Assembly (NCBI GenBank): GCA_900317685.1
Contig: ONHQ01000028.1
Span: 1 to 38,619 of the forward strand
Length of the DNA: 38,619 bases
Origin: an uncultured Prevotella sp.
GTDB taxonomy: Bacteria > Bacteroidota > Bacteroidia > Bacteroidales > Bacteroidaceae
Direction: 5' to 3'
Positions 21,732-30,686 of this stretch are shown here, piece by piece. The number at the start of each line of letters is the position of its first letter. Within the stretch, counting starts at the first letter, position 1. The position numbers and the translations under genes are program-made. The notes beneath the pieces were generated by a model, which did not search any database, was not told where the DNA came from, and saw only the letters and a program-made list of their open reading frames with translations.

Positions 21732-24700
21732 CTAATATTCCCCCGGCTTCACTCCAAACTGCTTTTGGAAGCACTTTGAGAAATAAGACGGATTATTGAA
21801 GCCCACCTGATAGGCAACCTCTGAGACACGGTACTGTTTGGTCTTGAGCAGACGGGCAGCCTTACGCAGACGCACGATCTGGATCATCTCGTTGGGCGTG
21901 ATGTCGGTGATCGCCTTCACCTTGGCAAAGAGTCCCGAACGACTGATGTTGAGTCGCTCGGCCAGCATTTGCACGTTGAAGTCGGGATTGTCGATGTTCT
22001 CCTCTATGATCTCATTCATTTGTCGCAACAGCGCGTTGTCCATCTGGGCCTTGGCCAACTCTGGTACCGGCTCAGTGGGCGTGGCGGCAAAGTGCTGCAT
22101 CAGCCGGCGACGCATGGCAATCATGTTGCGGATGCAAGCCTCGAGATACTGCATGGAGAAAGGCTTTTCGATGAAAGCGTCGGCGCCACAGTCCATGCTC
22201 TCCGCCTTGCTGGCATCGTCGGTCTTGGCCGTAAGCATGATGAAGGGGATGTGGCTGGTGTTGGAGTCCTGTCTTACACGCCGGCAGAACTCCGCACCGT
22301 CCATGTTGGGCATCATCCAATCGCTCACGATAATGCTCACATGGGTCTGCCTGAGCCGCTGCAGTCCCTCGTTGCCGTCAGCTGCTGTCAAGACCATGTA
22401 GGCGTCCTGGAAGTTGGAGGCAATGAAGTTGCGCATGTCATCGTCGTCGTCCACGACCAGCATGACGGGCTTTGCCTCTTTTGCAGCCGTCCCGCTCACG
22501 ACCTCATCCTCGTCGGGAGAAAGACTTGTCGGCTCCTCCTGTTTGACAGCCAACGGTTCCTCACTCTCTTCCGCCACCGCGACATCCTGCTTGACAGGCA
22601 GCGTCACGGTGAAGACAGCGCCCTCGCCCTCGGCCGACTTCACCTCCACCATGCCATGATGCGCCTCGGTGAGCATCTTCACCGTGTTGAGTCCGATGCC
22701 CGTTCCTGGCTTGTTGTCCTTGGCCTGATAGAAGGCGTCGAAGATATGGCCCTGTTCTTCTTTGCTGATGCCAATGCCATCATCGCTGACACTCAGTTGG
22801 AAGGTGTCGCCAGAGATGTTGCCGCACGTCATGCGGATGGTGCTCTTGGCGTATTTGGCCGCGTTGGTCATGAAGTTACTAAGGATTTTTGTCACCGCCT
22901 CACCATCCACGACCGCCGTGAAGCTGTCGTCGGGATAGCTGACCTCGAACGTAATGCCTTTCTGCTGCAGCGTCGGCTCAAACCTCACCGCCACGGCGCG
23001 CATGAGCTGGGCGATGTTGCAGACGGTGAAGTGCAGCTTCATGCCTTGCTGCTTCACCTTGTTGTAGTCGAGCAGCTGATTGACGAGGTCGAGCAAGCGG
23101 TGGGCGTTGCGGTCGATGACGTCCAAGGTCTGCGTGGCGCTATGGCTGCCGCGTGCATGGCTGTCGAGGCCTTTCTGCCCCAGGGTCTGCATCTGTTCCT
23201 TGAGTTTCTCAAGCGGCCCGATGATGAGCGTCACGGGCGTGCGTATCTCGTGGGCAATCATGGTGAAGAAATGCAGGCGTGCCTCGCTCATCTCCTTTTC
23301 CTTGCGCTCGTTCATCTCCTTGATTTCCCGTTGATGGCGCCGCTCGGCCTTGCGGCTCTTCCGCTGGATGATCCACCACACTAGGAAGACGAAAAGAGCC
23401 AGATAGAAGACTTTGGCAGGCAACGACCAATAGAAGGGAGGGTGCACCACTATCGTCAGCTGAGCAGGCTGCGAGGCCCATACGCCGTCGTTGTTGCACG
23501 CCCTGACCAGGAAGGTATAACTGCCCGGCGGGATATTGGTGAAAATGGCTTTATGCTCGGTGCCCGCTTCTATCCATTTATCATCGAAGCCTTTAAGCAT
23601 ATACTGATAGCGGTTCTTCTGCGGCGACACGAAGCTCAAGGCAGAAAACTGGATGGTGAACATGTTCTCCGACGCGCTCAGCTCTATCTCCTGGGTATGG
23701 CTCAGGATGCCGGAGAGGCTGTCCAGCGTAGCCTGGTCGTGGTGAGGCAGATAAAACGACGTGATAAACACCCGTGGCTCGTTCTTGTTTTCCTTGATCT
23801 CATAGGGATAGAACGTGTTGATGCCATTGACCGACCCCATCCACACTCGTCCGTCAGAGGCCATCATGCACGCGTTGGGCCGGGAGGGACCAGCCAGCAG
23901 GCCGTCGTAGCGGTTGTAGATTTCCGTTGGTCCTCCGGGCACCAGTTTGATGAGTCCCGTCACCGACGACAGCCAAAGCTCGTCGTCGTTGAAGACCAGT
24001 CCCATGAAGCACTGGTCGCTGCTCTCTACGCTGACCCTTTTGAAAGCGTCGTTGGCCGGCAGATACTCATAGAGGCCATTGCTGGTAGCCACATACAACC
24101 GGCCACCAAAGCCCTCACGCACGCAGTTGACGTCGTTGCTGCCTATCGACGATGCATGGGCGCTGCAGACGTACTGCCGCCACTGTCCCTTGGATGAAAG
24201 CATCCACAGGCCCGCTCCCTGCGTGGCAAACCACACGTTGCCGGCATGGTCCTCTTGGATGTCGACCGTAAGGCTGTTGAAGCGTCTGACGATGCGGAAT
24301 GCGTCTGTCGCCGGGTCGTAGAGGCTGACATTCTCCATCGACGTGGCCCACAGCCGTCCACGGCAGTCGCGCATCACCGCGTAGCAGTTGCCTGATTTCT
24401 GTTTGCCGTCTATCACATAGCTTTTCGTCGCACCCGTCGCCGTGTTCAGCCGGATGAGTCCATTGCCATAGGTACCTATCCACAAGCTGTTGTCCTCAGC
24501 CCACAGGCCATGGACGTTCAAGCTCATCAGTGCCTCGCGGCCCGGGAAACTGGTGAAGGCGTTGCGATGCATGTCGAAGCAGCTCAGGCCGCCGTCGTCG
24601 GTGGCTATCCACACCTTTCCCGATGACTCGCAGAAGCGGCTGACCACGCTGCCCTTGAGCAGCGGGTTGTCGGACGTGAACGTGGTGAACCGCTCGCCCA

Positions 24701-25673
24701 TGGGCGAGAAGTAGGTCACACCACCATAGAAGGTGCCCATCCACAGGCCACCCTCGCGGTCGCGCGTGACGGCATAGACGAAGCGTTCGGAGGTGGGTGC
24801 ATTGCCGTTACCCGTGACGACGGTGGTGATGCGGGTCTGAATGTTATAGTCTATCAACCCCTCCTCGCAACCCAGATAGACATGGTTGGAGACATCGTTG
24901 TAGACGGTACGGATATGAAGGTGCAGGCCATTCACCACAGGCGGGATGAGCTGCGTCACGCGACCGTCGCGAAAGAGTTGCAGCAGTCCGTGCGTCCAGG
25001 TGGCGAGCAGCACGGAGCCTTCCGGCCCCTGAGCCATGCGCATGCCGTCGATGTCTTTCGTGAAACCGCTGACCGGCACCACGTCGAACGCCTTGCGTGC
25101 CTTATTGAAATGATAGATGCGGCCCAGCACCTTGGAGAAAGCCCATACCTGATTGGTGTTGTCGGCAAACACGTCATCCAGGATGCCATTGGCCTTCCGC
25201 ATGGGGTAATGGTCGGCGTGCTTCGTGGACGGGTGATAACAATAGATGCCTTGTCCACGGGTGGCCACCCATGCGTTGCCGTCGACATCCACGGCAAAGG
25301 CGTTGACGAGGCTGTTGAGCGAACGGTCGAGCTGGTTGAAGCGTCCCGTGCTCACGTCAAAGAGGAAGGCGCCGTGCGTGGATCCCACAAGGAGGTTCCT
25401 GTCATAGGGCACCATTGCGCTCACATACTGGTCGGAGCCCAGCTGCCGGTTGTGATAGGGCAGCACGTTGTAGCCGTCGTAGCGGCACAGCCCATTGTCG
25501 GTACCCATCCAGATGAAGCCATCCTTGTCCTGCGTGATGCTGCGGACGGTATTGGTGGGCAGGCCGTCGAGCATGCTGATGTTGCGCCGCGACCAGAGGT
25601 TGGACTGGGCGGCGACAGTATGTACAGCAAAGAATAACGCGATAAGCGACAAGAATAGCTTCTTCATAATCAA
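21732..25673 (-). CDS. Hybrid two-component system regulator (HTCS)
   Basis: This single 1313-residue membrane protein combines sensor kinase and transcription factor, the usual regulator of a Bacteroidales polysaccharide utilization locus. A signal peptide (about 1-22) is followed by a periplasmic two-propeller sensor of Reg_prop repeats (to about 690) and a Y_Y_Y domain. The membrane helix is at about 752-770. The histidine kinase has His808 in HEIRTP and an ATPase domain (FMTNAAKYA, DDGIGI). The receiver domain has Asp1118 in SDWMMPNMDG, and the end is an AraC-type helix-turn-helix (1215-1313). It probably binds an oligosaccharide in the periplasm and activates the surrounding genes. M3 is an equally good start. 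Confidence 0.95.
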   Translation of the reverse strand: MIMKKLFLSLIALFFAVHTVAAQSNLWSRRNISMLDGLPTNTVRSITQDKDGFIWMGTDNGLCRYDGYNVLPYHNRQLGSDQYVSAMVPYDRNLLVGSTHGAFLFDVSTGRFNQLDRSLNSLVNAFAVDVDGNAWVATRGQGIYCYHPSTKHADHYPMRKANGILDDVFADNTNQVWAFSKVLGRIYHFNKARKAFDVVPVSGFTKDIDGMRMAQGPEGSVLLATWTHGLLQLFRDGRVTQLIPPVVNGLHLHIRTVYNDVSNHVYLGCEEGLIDYNIQTRITTVVTGNGNAPTSERFVYAVTRDREGGLWMGTFYGGVTYFSPMGERFTTFTSDNPLLKGSVVSRFCESSGKVWIATDDGGLSCFDMHRNAFTSFPGREALMSLNVHGLWAEDNSLWIGTYGNGLIRLNTATGATKSYVIDGKQKSGNCYAVMRDCRGRLWATSMENVSLYDPATDAFRIVRRFNSLTVDIQEDHAGNVWFATQGAGLWMLSSKGQWRQYVCSAHASSIGSNDVNCVREGFGGRLYVATSNGLYEYLPANDAFKRVSVESSDQCFMGLVFNDDELWLSSVTGLIKLVPGGPTEIYNRYDGLLAGPSRPNACMMASDGRVWMGSVNGINTFYPYEIKENKNEPRVFITSFYLPHHDQATLDSLSGILSHTQEIELSASENMFTIQFSALSFVSPQKNRYQYMLKGFDDKWIEAGTEHKAIFTNIPPGSYTFLVRACNNDGVWASQPAQLTIVVHPPFYWSLPAKVFYLALFVFLVWWIIQRKSRKAERRHQREIKEMNERKEKEMSEARLHFFTMIAHEIRTPVTLIIGPLEKLKEQMQTLGQKGLDSHARGSHSATQTLDVIDRNAHRLLDLVNQLLDYNKVKQQGMKLHFTVCNIAQLMRAVAVRFEPTLQQKGITFEVSYPDDSFTAVVDGEAVTKILSNFMTNAAKYAKSTIRMTCGNISGDTFQLSVSDDGIGISKEEQGHIFDAFYQAKDNKPGTGIGLNTVKMLTEAHHGMVEVKSAEGEGAVFTVTLPVKQDVAVAEESEEPLAVKQEEPTSLSPDEDEVVSGTAAKEAKPVMLVVDDDDDMRNFIASNFQDAYMVLTAADGNEGLQRLRQTHVSIIVSDWMMPNMDGAEFCRRVRQDSNTSHIPFIMLTAKTDDASKAESMDCGADAFIEKPFSMQYLEACIRNMIAMRRRLMQHFAATPTEPVPELAKAQMDNALLRQMNEIIEENIDNPDFNVQMLAERLNISRSGLFAKVKAITDITPNEMIQIVRLRKAARLLKTKQYRVSEVAYQVGFNNPSYFSKCFQKQFGVKPGEY

Positions 25674-25710
25674 TGGTTTTATTATAGGAAAATGTCCCTT
25701 TAGCCCCCCC

Positions 25711-25783
25711 TAATTTCTAACTTCTAACTCTTAACTTCTAACTCAAAATAACTCCTAATTCCTAACTCCTAATTCCTAACTCT
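25711..25783. repeat. Short tandem repeats (CTAATTCCTAACTC type)
   Basis: Variants of TAACTYCTAATTCC and TTCTAACTC follow each other between the regulator and the DUF6055-like gene. They enter the latter and encode its last residues and stop codon (RVRN-stop). Similar in style to the ATTCATCAYTCAAC array at 4455. Confidence 0.65.
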
Positions 25784-27049
25784 TCTCACCTTGAACTCAT
25801 AGGGGAACTGTCTCGACGAGGGGTCGAGGTCGTGGGTCTTCGGAGCTCCCATCACGACGAGGTAGAGACACTTGAGCGGCGTGTCTTTCGGCAACGTGAA
25901 GACGAGCGTGCCGCGCGGCTTCGACGCCACCTTTCCGTAGAGGCAACGGTCGTCCTCGGTCACGCCGACAAACCCATAACGATAGCCATTGGCGGACAGC
26001 GCATGGAAGTCGGCTCTTACCTTGTCCTGCTTTCCCTGTGGCAGGACAATCTTGATGGCGTTGAAACCATAGTTCTCTGGCGTATGCGCCGAGTCGGGAC
26101 GCATCCATCCCTTGCCGCTTGACTGCATGGGCGTGTCGAAGGTGCAAGCATACTGACGGGTGTTGGCCCGCGCATACTGGAAATCGAAGTCCACCAAGTG
26201 GCGGTAGCAGTCGAAGATCTCATCGTTGAACTGCTGTTGCGTCAGCCCATAGAGGCGCTGATAGGTCACCACCGGGTCCTCGCCCACCTTGCCGGCACGA
26301 TAGAGATCGGCGATGGACGTAAGGCCATGCTTCTCGGCCCACCATTCGATGACGTAGGGCGAGTGATAGATGTTGTCCAGGGCCAGGAAGCCTTTGTGGG
26401 TGAGCTTCTTGAAGGCATCGAAATGGTATTGTTCATCCTTGATCCAGTCGGGATTGACCCGCCACAGCATCCATTGCGAGGTCATCTCGAAGAATCCGCT
26501 GCCGCCCCACGCCTCACCGGTCTTGTCGGCCATGATCTGAAGCTGGAAGCTATGGCCGAGCTCATGGGCCAGAGCGTTGAGCTTTGCGTCCTGGATGCGG
26601 TTGGGACTCACCCACAGCGCACCAATGAAGTCGTCGTAGGTACCGCCGTAGGCCGTGCCGTCGAGCGAGTAGTTGACCATCACCATCATCTTGTAGCGGT
26701 CGCTGATGCTGCCGGGCAGCGTGAACTTCAGCGTGTCGCGGAAATAATGGTAGAAGCGCTCCAGCCGCACTTGCAGGTTGCCGAGGTCGAAGCTCATAGG
26801 CTGTCCTTTCAGCCGCGGTGCATGGTAAGGGTCGTTGCCAAAGCCCTTCTGCCAGAAGAACACCAGGTTCTCGGTCTGTGCGCTGTGGCGCCACGACCAC
26901 TCCGCCCCGTCGTCGTTGAGGTTGTAGGGACGCAGGGAATCGGGGATATAGACCAGCTTCTGTGGTGCGACAGGCCTGCTGACGCTGTCGGCCTGCCCAA
27001 AGGCCAAACAGGGACAAAGCAGGAGTAAAAGACTCAATAGTTGATTCAT
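25769..27049 (-). CDS. Secreted DUF6055-like protein with HExGHxxQ metallopeptidase motif
   Basis: The 426-residue protein starts with a signal peptide (NQLLSLLLLLCPCLAFGQ). It carries HELGHSFQ with the zinc-binding pair at residues 162 and 166. Glutamates follow at about 179 and 188 (GEAW, GFFEMTSQW), as in gluzincin peptidases. The motif also fits HExGH(x)nE of the M60-like glycoprotein peptidases, though I do not claim homology. I place it in DUF6055 from general resemblance. An ATG nine codons earlier lies only 2 bp after a TATCTTTG box, so the ATG at 27049 is preferred. It is a shorter paralogue of the next upstream lipoprotein. Its last residues come from repeat DNA. Confidence 0.75.
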   Translation of the reverse strand: MNQLLSLLLLLCPCLAFGQADSVSRPVAPQKLVYIPDSLRPYNLNDDGAEWSWRHSAQTENLVFFWQKGFGNDPYHAPRLKGQPMSFDLGNLQVRLERFYHYFRDTLKFTLPGSISDRYKMMVMVNYSLDGTAYGGTYDDFIGALWVSPNRIQDAKLNALAHELGHSFQLQIMADKTGEAWGGSGFFEMTSQWMLWRVNPDWIKDEQYHFDAFKKLTHKGFLALDNIYHSPYVIEWWAEKHGLTSIADLYRAGKVGEDPVVTYQRLYGLTQQQFNDEIFDCYRHLVDFDFQYARANTRQYACTFDTPMQSSGKGWMRPDSAHTPENYGFNAIKIVLPQGKQDKVRADFHALSANGYRYGFVGVTEDDRCLYGKVASKPRGTLVFTLPKDTPLKCLYLVVMGAPKTHDLDPSSRQFPYEFKVRRVRN

Positions 27050-27078
27050 GGATGTTTTCTTGCGGATATTTTCCATTG

Positions 27079-27086
27079 CAAAGATA
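27079..27086 (-). promoter_or_regulatory. -7 box of the DUF6055-like gene
   Basis: TATCTTTG on the minus strand, about 30 bp upstream of the preferred ATG at 27049. It lies after the terminator of the preceding operon, so this gene can be read separately. Confidence 0.55.
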
Positions 27087-27121
27087 AGAAAAAACAGGAG
27101 AATAACTGCTTGTGAAGCTCA

Positions 27122-27163
27122 GAAAAAAGCCACGGGTCTTCGACTGTTGCGAAAGCCCGTGGC
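27122..27163 (-). terminator. Intrinsic terminator of the GH146-SusCD operon
   Basis: Read on the minus strand, GCCACGGG (27156-27163) pairs with CCCGTGGC (27129-27136), with an additional CGAA/TTCG pair inside, followed by six T. It stands 33 bp after the stop of the lipoprotein at 27196. Confidence 0.85.
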
Positions 27164-27195
27164 CCTAACGAAGCCTTATGAATGAATGTTCATGC

Positions 27196-29565
27196 TTATT
27201 CTACGATGAAGTTGACGTTGATGGTGACCGTATAGATCTTGCCATCCTTCATATAGCGGAGCTCCAGCACCTCGGGATAGGTCTCGCCACTCTTGATGAC
27301 ACCCGGCATGAAGCCTACTTCCAGTTCGTTGATGCTGTTGAACTTCGTATATGTCCTTGCGTCAGCGCCCCAGCTCTGCTGCTTGCCGGTAGCGTCGCAC
27401 CAGAAGCCGGCGAACTGTCCGCCGCAGTTGTCCTGAGTGGCATAGCTGCCATCGGGCTGCTTCAGGCGCATGCTGATCTTTCCTTCGGTCAGTTCTGTGG
27501 CGCTGGTCACCAAGGCATTGGTAATCTCGTTGGGCATCAGACAGAACGCATAAGGAATGGCGGCATTGTCGACATAGGCGAGGTTGTACTTGGCAAACTC
27601 ATAGCCAGAGTCTTTATTGCCATGGACATTGATGGTCACCGATGCATCCGACGGCTTGCTGTTCGGGTCGATGTTGATGTCGACGACTTCCTCATAGCTG
27701 TTCACGTCGGTACCTTTCACGGTGATGGCGTAGGGCCACTGCTCGTCGTTGCCCTCGTCGCTGTTCCATGCACAACGATGATACTCGTCAGGAGCAGCCT
27801 GGATGACGAAGTAGAGCTTCTCCGTTCCGGCAGGCACAGTATACTCGGCGCTGCCCAGATCACCGACGCCACCCTTGGCAGGATAGTACATGGTGGAGTA
27901 GACAGGCTTGCCACCCACGATGGCGACATAGCCACAACGATAGTTAGAACTCTTGTTGGTCTGCTCGTTATAGGTCTTGGTGGTCTTGACGACTTTACCG
28001 TCAGCATCCTTGACCTCGCCCTTGTCGGCCTTCACCAAGGCAGAGCCGGGCTCCAGCGCCTCGATGTCGACCGACACCTTGGTACCGGCAGCAGGTGTCT
28101 TCAACTGGATGACGTTGAAACCTGTGGTACCCGGACAAGAGGCGTAGCCCACCTGATACTTCTGATCGCCCACCTTGTAGAGTGTCGTCGAGTAGTTGCC
28201 CTTGGCCTCCTCAGGCACGACAGGTGCGGAAGCGTTGCTGGAGTATACCCATGGGATGTCGTAATAGACCATGTGCGAGGCATAGGTGTAGAGATCTTTG
28301 TAGAGCTTGTTCAAGTCCTTATTATAATAGATGCTGTCGTAAGCCTCCAAGGGATCCTGCGGATACTGGCTGTCGCGCCAGAGGCGCCCGAAGACATCGA
28401 TGTCGTTGCCCTGAGCCTGAATGAGGAAGTAGGGCAGGAAATCGCTGGCGTAGCGCATGAACTGATGGTTGAAGTGGCGGTGGCAGTTCTCCTTCCACAC
28501 GCTGAACCAGTCGGAGAAGGCCTCCTGAGGATAGTCGAGGTGGGCCTGCCATTGTGCACATTGCTCCCAATAAGCGCAGCCACCTTCTCCGTTGGCACCG
28601 AAGCCATAGCGGAAGCCATGATGCAGGTCGTCGGGATAGCCCTGCTTGTTGATCTTGTCGGCATAGACCTGATACTGGAATGAGTGTCCAATCTCATGGG
28701 CGATGGTAGATCCTACCGGCTTGCAGGTGCTCGGGTTGACCCACAGCGCACCAATCTTGTTGTCATAACCAGAACCCGTGGCGAGCCACTCGTCTTGATA
28801 GATGAGGTAGATCTGCATCTTATAGTCATCGAGCATCGACTTGCCCTCGCCTAACTTAGCCATGCCCAGCTTGTTGACGTTGGTGTCGAAGAAGTGCTCA
28901 GCCTTGGCCAGCAGGTCGTCGACATCCACACGCATGCTCTCCTTGACATCGTCGCCATTGGGGTCGTCGCCAAACTCCGGCGACCAGAACACAAAGAAGT
29001 GCTCGCTCTGCTTCATGCGGTGCCAAGAATAGTAAGAGTCCTGACGGAGCATGTAGTCGGCTCCATTCTCAAAGTGAGGATTGGAGGCGGCAGGACAGAT
29101 ATATTTGGCATAGTCGGGAATGTCGTTCGGGTCGAGGATCACCACTTTGTAGTTCTGTCCGATGGTGAAAGCCTGTGCCGTTCCCTTCTCTGTGGTAATG
29201 GTCACGGTAGCCTTGCGCGAGTTGGTCTCACTCTCGTTGGCCTGCAGATGTACGACCAATACCGAGTCGTTGACGGTTCCGCTGTCCGTTGCCAGCGTAG
29301 CCCAACCGGTTCCTGCCACGGTGTCGGTCTCGACGGTGGCTGACCACTTCTGGTCGCTCTTGAAGTTGATGGTTACATCCTGCTCATTGGCGTCGACGTT
29401 ATAATCGGAAGTGCCGAAAGCAATCTTGCCCTTGTAGCGGGGATCGTAGTCGGGCAGAGACTTTGACATGTCATCATCGGCACAGCTGTTGAGGACTGGC
29501 ATGGCGCCTCCCAGCAACAAGACCACTGCCAACAGATGAAGGTATTTCTTGATGTTTAGATTCAT
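27196..29565 (-). CDS. Lipoprotein with BACON-like, DUF6055-like HExGH and DUF4859-like domains
   Basis: The 789-residue protein has a lipoprotein signal ending in LNSC (Cys28) and acidic residues after it (ADDDMSKS), as in surface-exposed lipoproteins. A BACON-type beta domain (about 45-140) is followed by the DUF6055-like core with HEIGHSFQ (290-297) and a downstream Glu334 in YWEQCAQW. The C-terminal 150 residues resemble DUF4859 (ending GKIYTVTINVNFIVE) and the tail of the next upstream protein. BACON domains often bind carbohydrate or mucin. The combination suggests a surface glycoprotein peptidase. An ATG nine codons upstream is less likely because the later one opens a normal signal. 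Last gene of the operon. Confidence 0.75.
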   Translation of the reverse strand: MNLNIKKYLHLLAVVLLLGGAMPVLNSCADDDMSKSLPDYDPRYKGKIAFGTSDYNVDANEQDVTINFKSDQKWSATVETDTVAGTGWATLATDSGTVNDSVLVVHLQANESETNSRKATVTITTEKGTAQAFTIGQNYKVVILDPNDIPDYAKYICPAASNPHFENGADYMLRQDSYYSWHRMKQSEHFFVFWSPEFGDDPNGDDVKESMRVDVDDLLAKAEHFFDTNVNKLGMAKLGEGKSMLDDYKMQIYLIYQDEWLATGSGYDNKIGALWVNPSTCKPVGSTIAHEIGHSFQYQVYADKINKQGYPDDLHHGFRYGFGANGEGGCAYWEQCAQWQAHLDYPQEAFSDWFSVWKENCHRHFNHQFMRYASDFLPYFLIQAQGNDIDVFGRLWRDSQYPQDPLEAYDSIYYNKDLNKLYKDLYTYASHMVYYDIPWVYSSNASAPVVPEEAKGNYSTTLYKVGDQKYQVGYASCPGTTGFNVIQLKTPAAGTKVSVDIEALEPGSALVKADKGEVKDADGKVVKTTKTYNEQTNKSSNYRCGYVAIVGGKPVYSTMYYPAKGGVGDLGSAEYTVPAGTEKLYFVIQAAPDEYHRCAWNSDEGNDEQWPYAITVKGTDVNSYEEVVDINIDPNSKPSDASVTINVHGNKDSGYEFAKYNLAYVDNAAIPYAFCLMPNEITNALVTSATELTEGKISMRLKQPDGSYATQDNCGGQFAGFWCDATGKQQSWGADARTYTKFNSINELEVGFMPGVIKSGETYPEVLELRYMKDGKIYTVTINVNFIVE

Positions 29566-29614
29566 GATGGAAAGTATTAGGAGGTGCGCCACGAGGGCGC
29601 ACCGTGATTGATGA

Positions 29615-30664
29615 TTATTCGAAGGTCAACGTGAAGTTGATGGTCAGCGTCTTGTCGGTGGCTGCGGCATCATGCTTCTTCAGGACGATACTCAGATTGA
29701 GCACAGAGCCCGAGGCTGGCGTGTCGTTGGACAGACGTCCGATGTTGAAGCCGCCACCGTCAGCATAGTAGTCGCTCTTCTCGTCGTCCCAGATGGTGGG
29801 CTCAATGAAGAGGGCAAAGTCATCCTTACCCCAGCTGACGATGTTCATCTTCTGGTCGAGCCAGTAACCAGCGCCATTGGCCGTGTATTTACCAGGACCG
29901 CCACTCAGCGTTCCGTCAGCGTTCATGATGTAGACATCGTAGACATCGTTATCGGTGTCGAGCCCCTTGGCGATGTTGTAGAGATTGGTCTCGCCGAAGG
30001 CAAACTCGATGTTCTTGGCGATGTCGCTGAACTTGAAGGTGTTGCTGGCATAGTCGCCCTTCGGGATGGTCACAGCCACATCGGCAACGCTGGCATCCAT
30101 CACGGTCACCAACGACTGGATGCGGATGTTCTTGGAATAGGCAGAGTCGTCGGTCTTGACCAAGCCAAAGGTCACAGGGATGATGCCTGCTGCCGCGTTG
30201 CTGGTCAGCTTGATCTGCACCTGCTTTGACGAGGGAATGAACTGCATGATGGCTGATGCGCTGGCCTCGTCAGTCACGACGCCACCGGCAGAAAGCGCCC
30301 AGGTGTTGTCGCCGGCATTGGCCGGTGTCTTGTCCCATTGGCGACGGTTAGGATTGACAGGCAGGAAACGCACGCTGCCGTCGCTCAGACCATTGATAGC
30401 CTCGTCGAGCGAGATGCCCAGCGTCTGCTGTATCTGGTCGGCATAGTCTGCCAGGTTGATGGTGGACACCTCCCTACCCGCCTCGGCTTGCCGCATCTTG
30501 ACAGAAGAGGAAACCAGGTTGGTGGCATCGGAGCCTTTGAGTGGCGGATTCTCACTCTCACTATATTCGTGAGGAGAGGTGGCGTCGGCATAGTCGTCTT
30601 CACACGAAGTGAGCGCGCCCATGGCAAGTACAGCCATCATTGCAAATATAAATATCTTTTTCAT
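29615..30664 (-). CDS. SusE-position surface lipoprotein with DUF4859-like domain
   Basis: The 349-residue lipoprotein has the signal MKKIFIFAMMAVLAMGALTSC with Cys21 and an acidic start of the mature part (EDDYADATS). It is encoded directly after SusD, where Bacteroidales keep SusE/SusF-like surface glycan-binding proteins. The C-terminal half (ending TDKTLTINFTLTFE) resembles DUF4859 and the last domain of the next gene's product. It probably binds the target glycan at the cell surface. No catalytic motif is visible. The gap to SusD is 22 bp and to the next gene 49 bp, so it is part of one transcript. Confidence 0.75.
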   Translation of the reverse strand: MKKIFIFAMMAVLAMGALTSCEDDYADATSPHEYSESENPPLKGSDATNLVSSSVKMRQAEAGREVSTINLADYADQIQQTLGISLDEAINGLSDGSVRFLPVNPNRRQWDKTPANAGDNTWALSAGGVVTDEASASAIMQFIPSSKQVQIKLTSNAAAGIIPVTFGLVKTDDSAYSKNIRIQSLVTVMDASVADVAVTIPKGDYASNTFKFSDIAKNIEFAFGETNLYNIAKGLDTDNDVYDVYIMNADGTLSGGPGKYTANGAGYWLDQKMNIVSWGKDDFALFIEPTIWDDEKSDYYADGGGFNIGRLSNDTPASGSVLNLSIVLKKHDAAATDKTLTINFTLTFE

Positions 30665-30686
30665 AAGATTGCTTCTTTAATGTTAC

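Noticed and set aside
22000-25640. Long plus-strand open frames opposite the regulator gene (471, 251 and 251 codons)
   Set aside because: They are antisense shadows of a high-GC gene; the regulator domains on the minus strand are complete.
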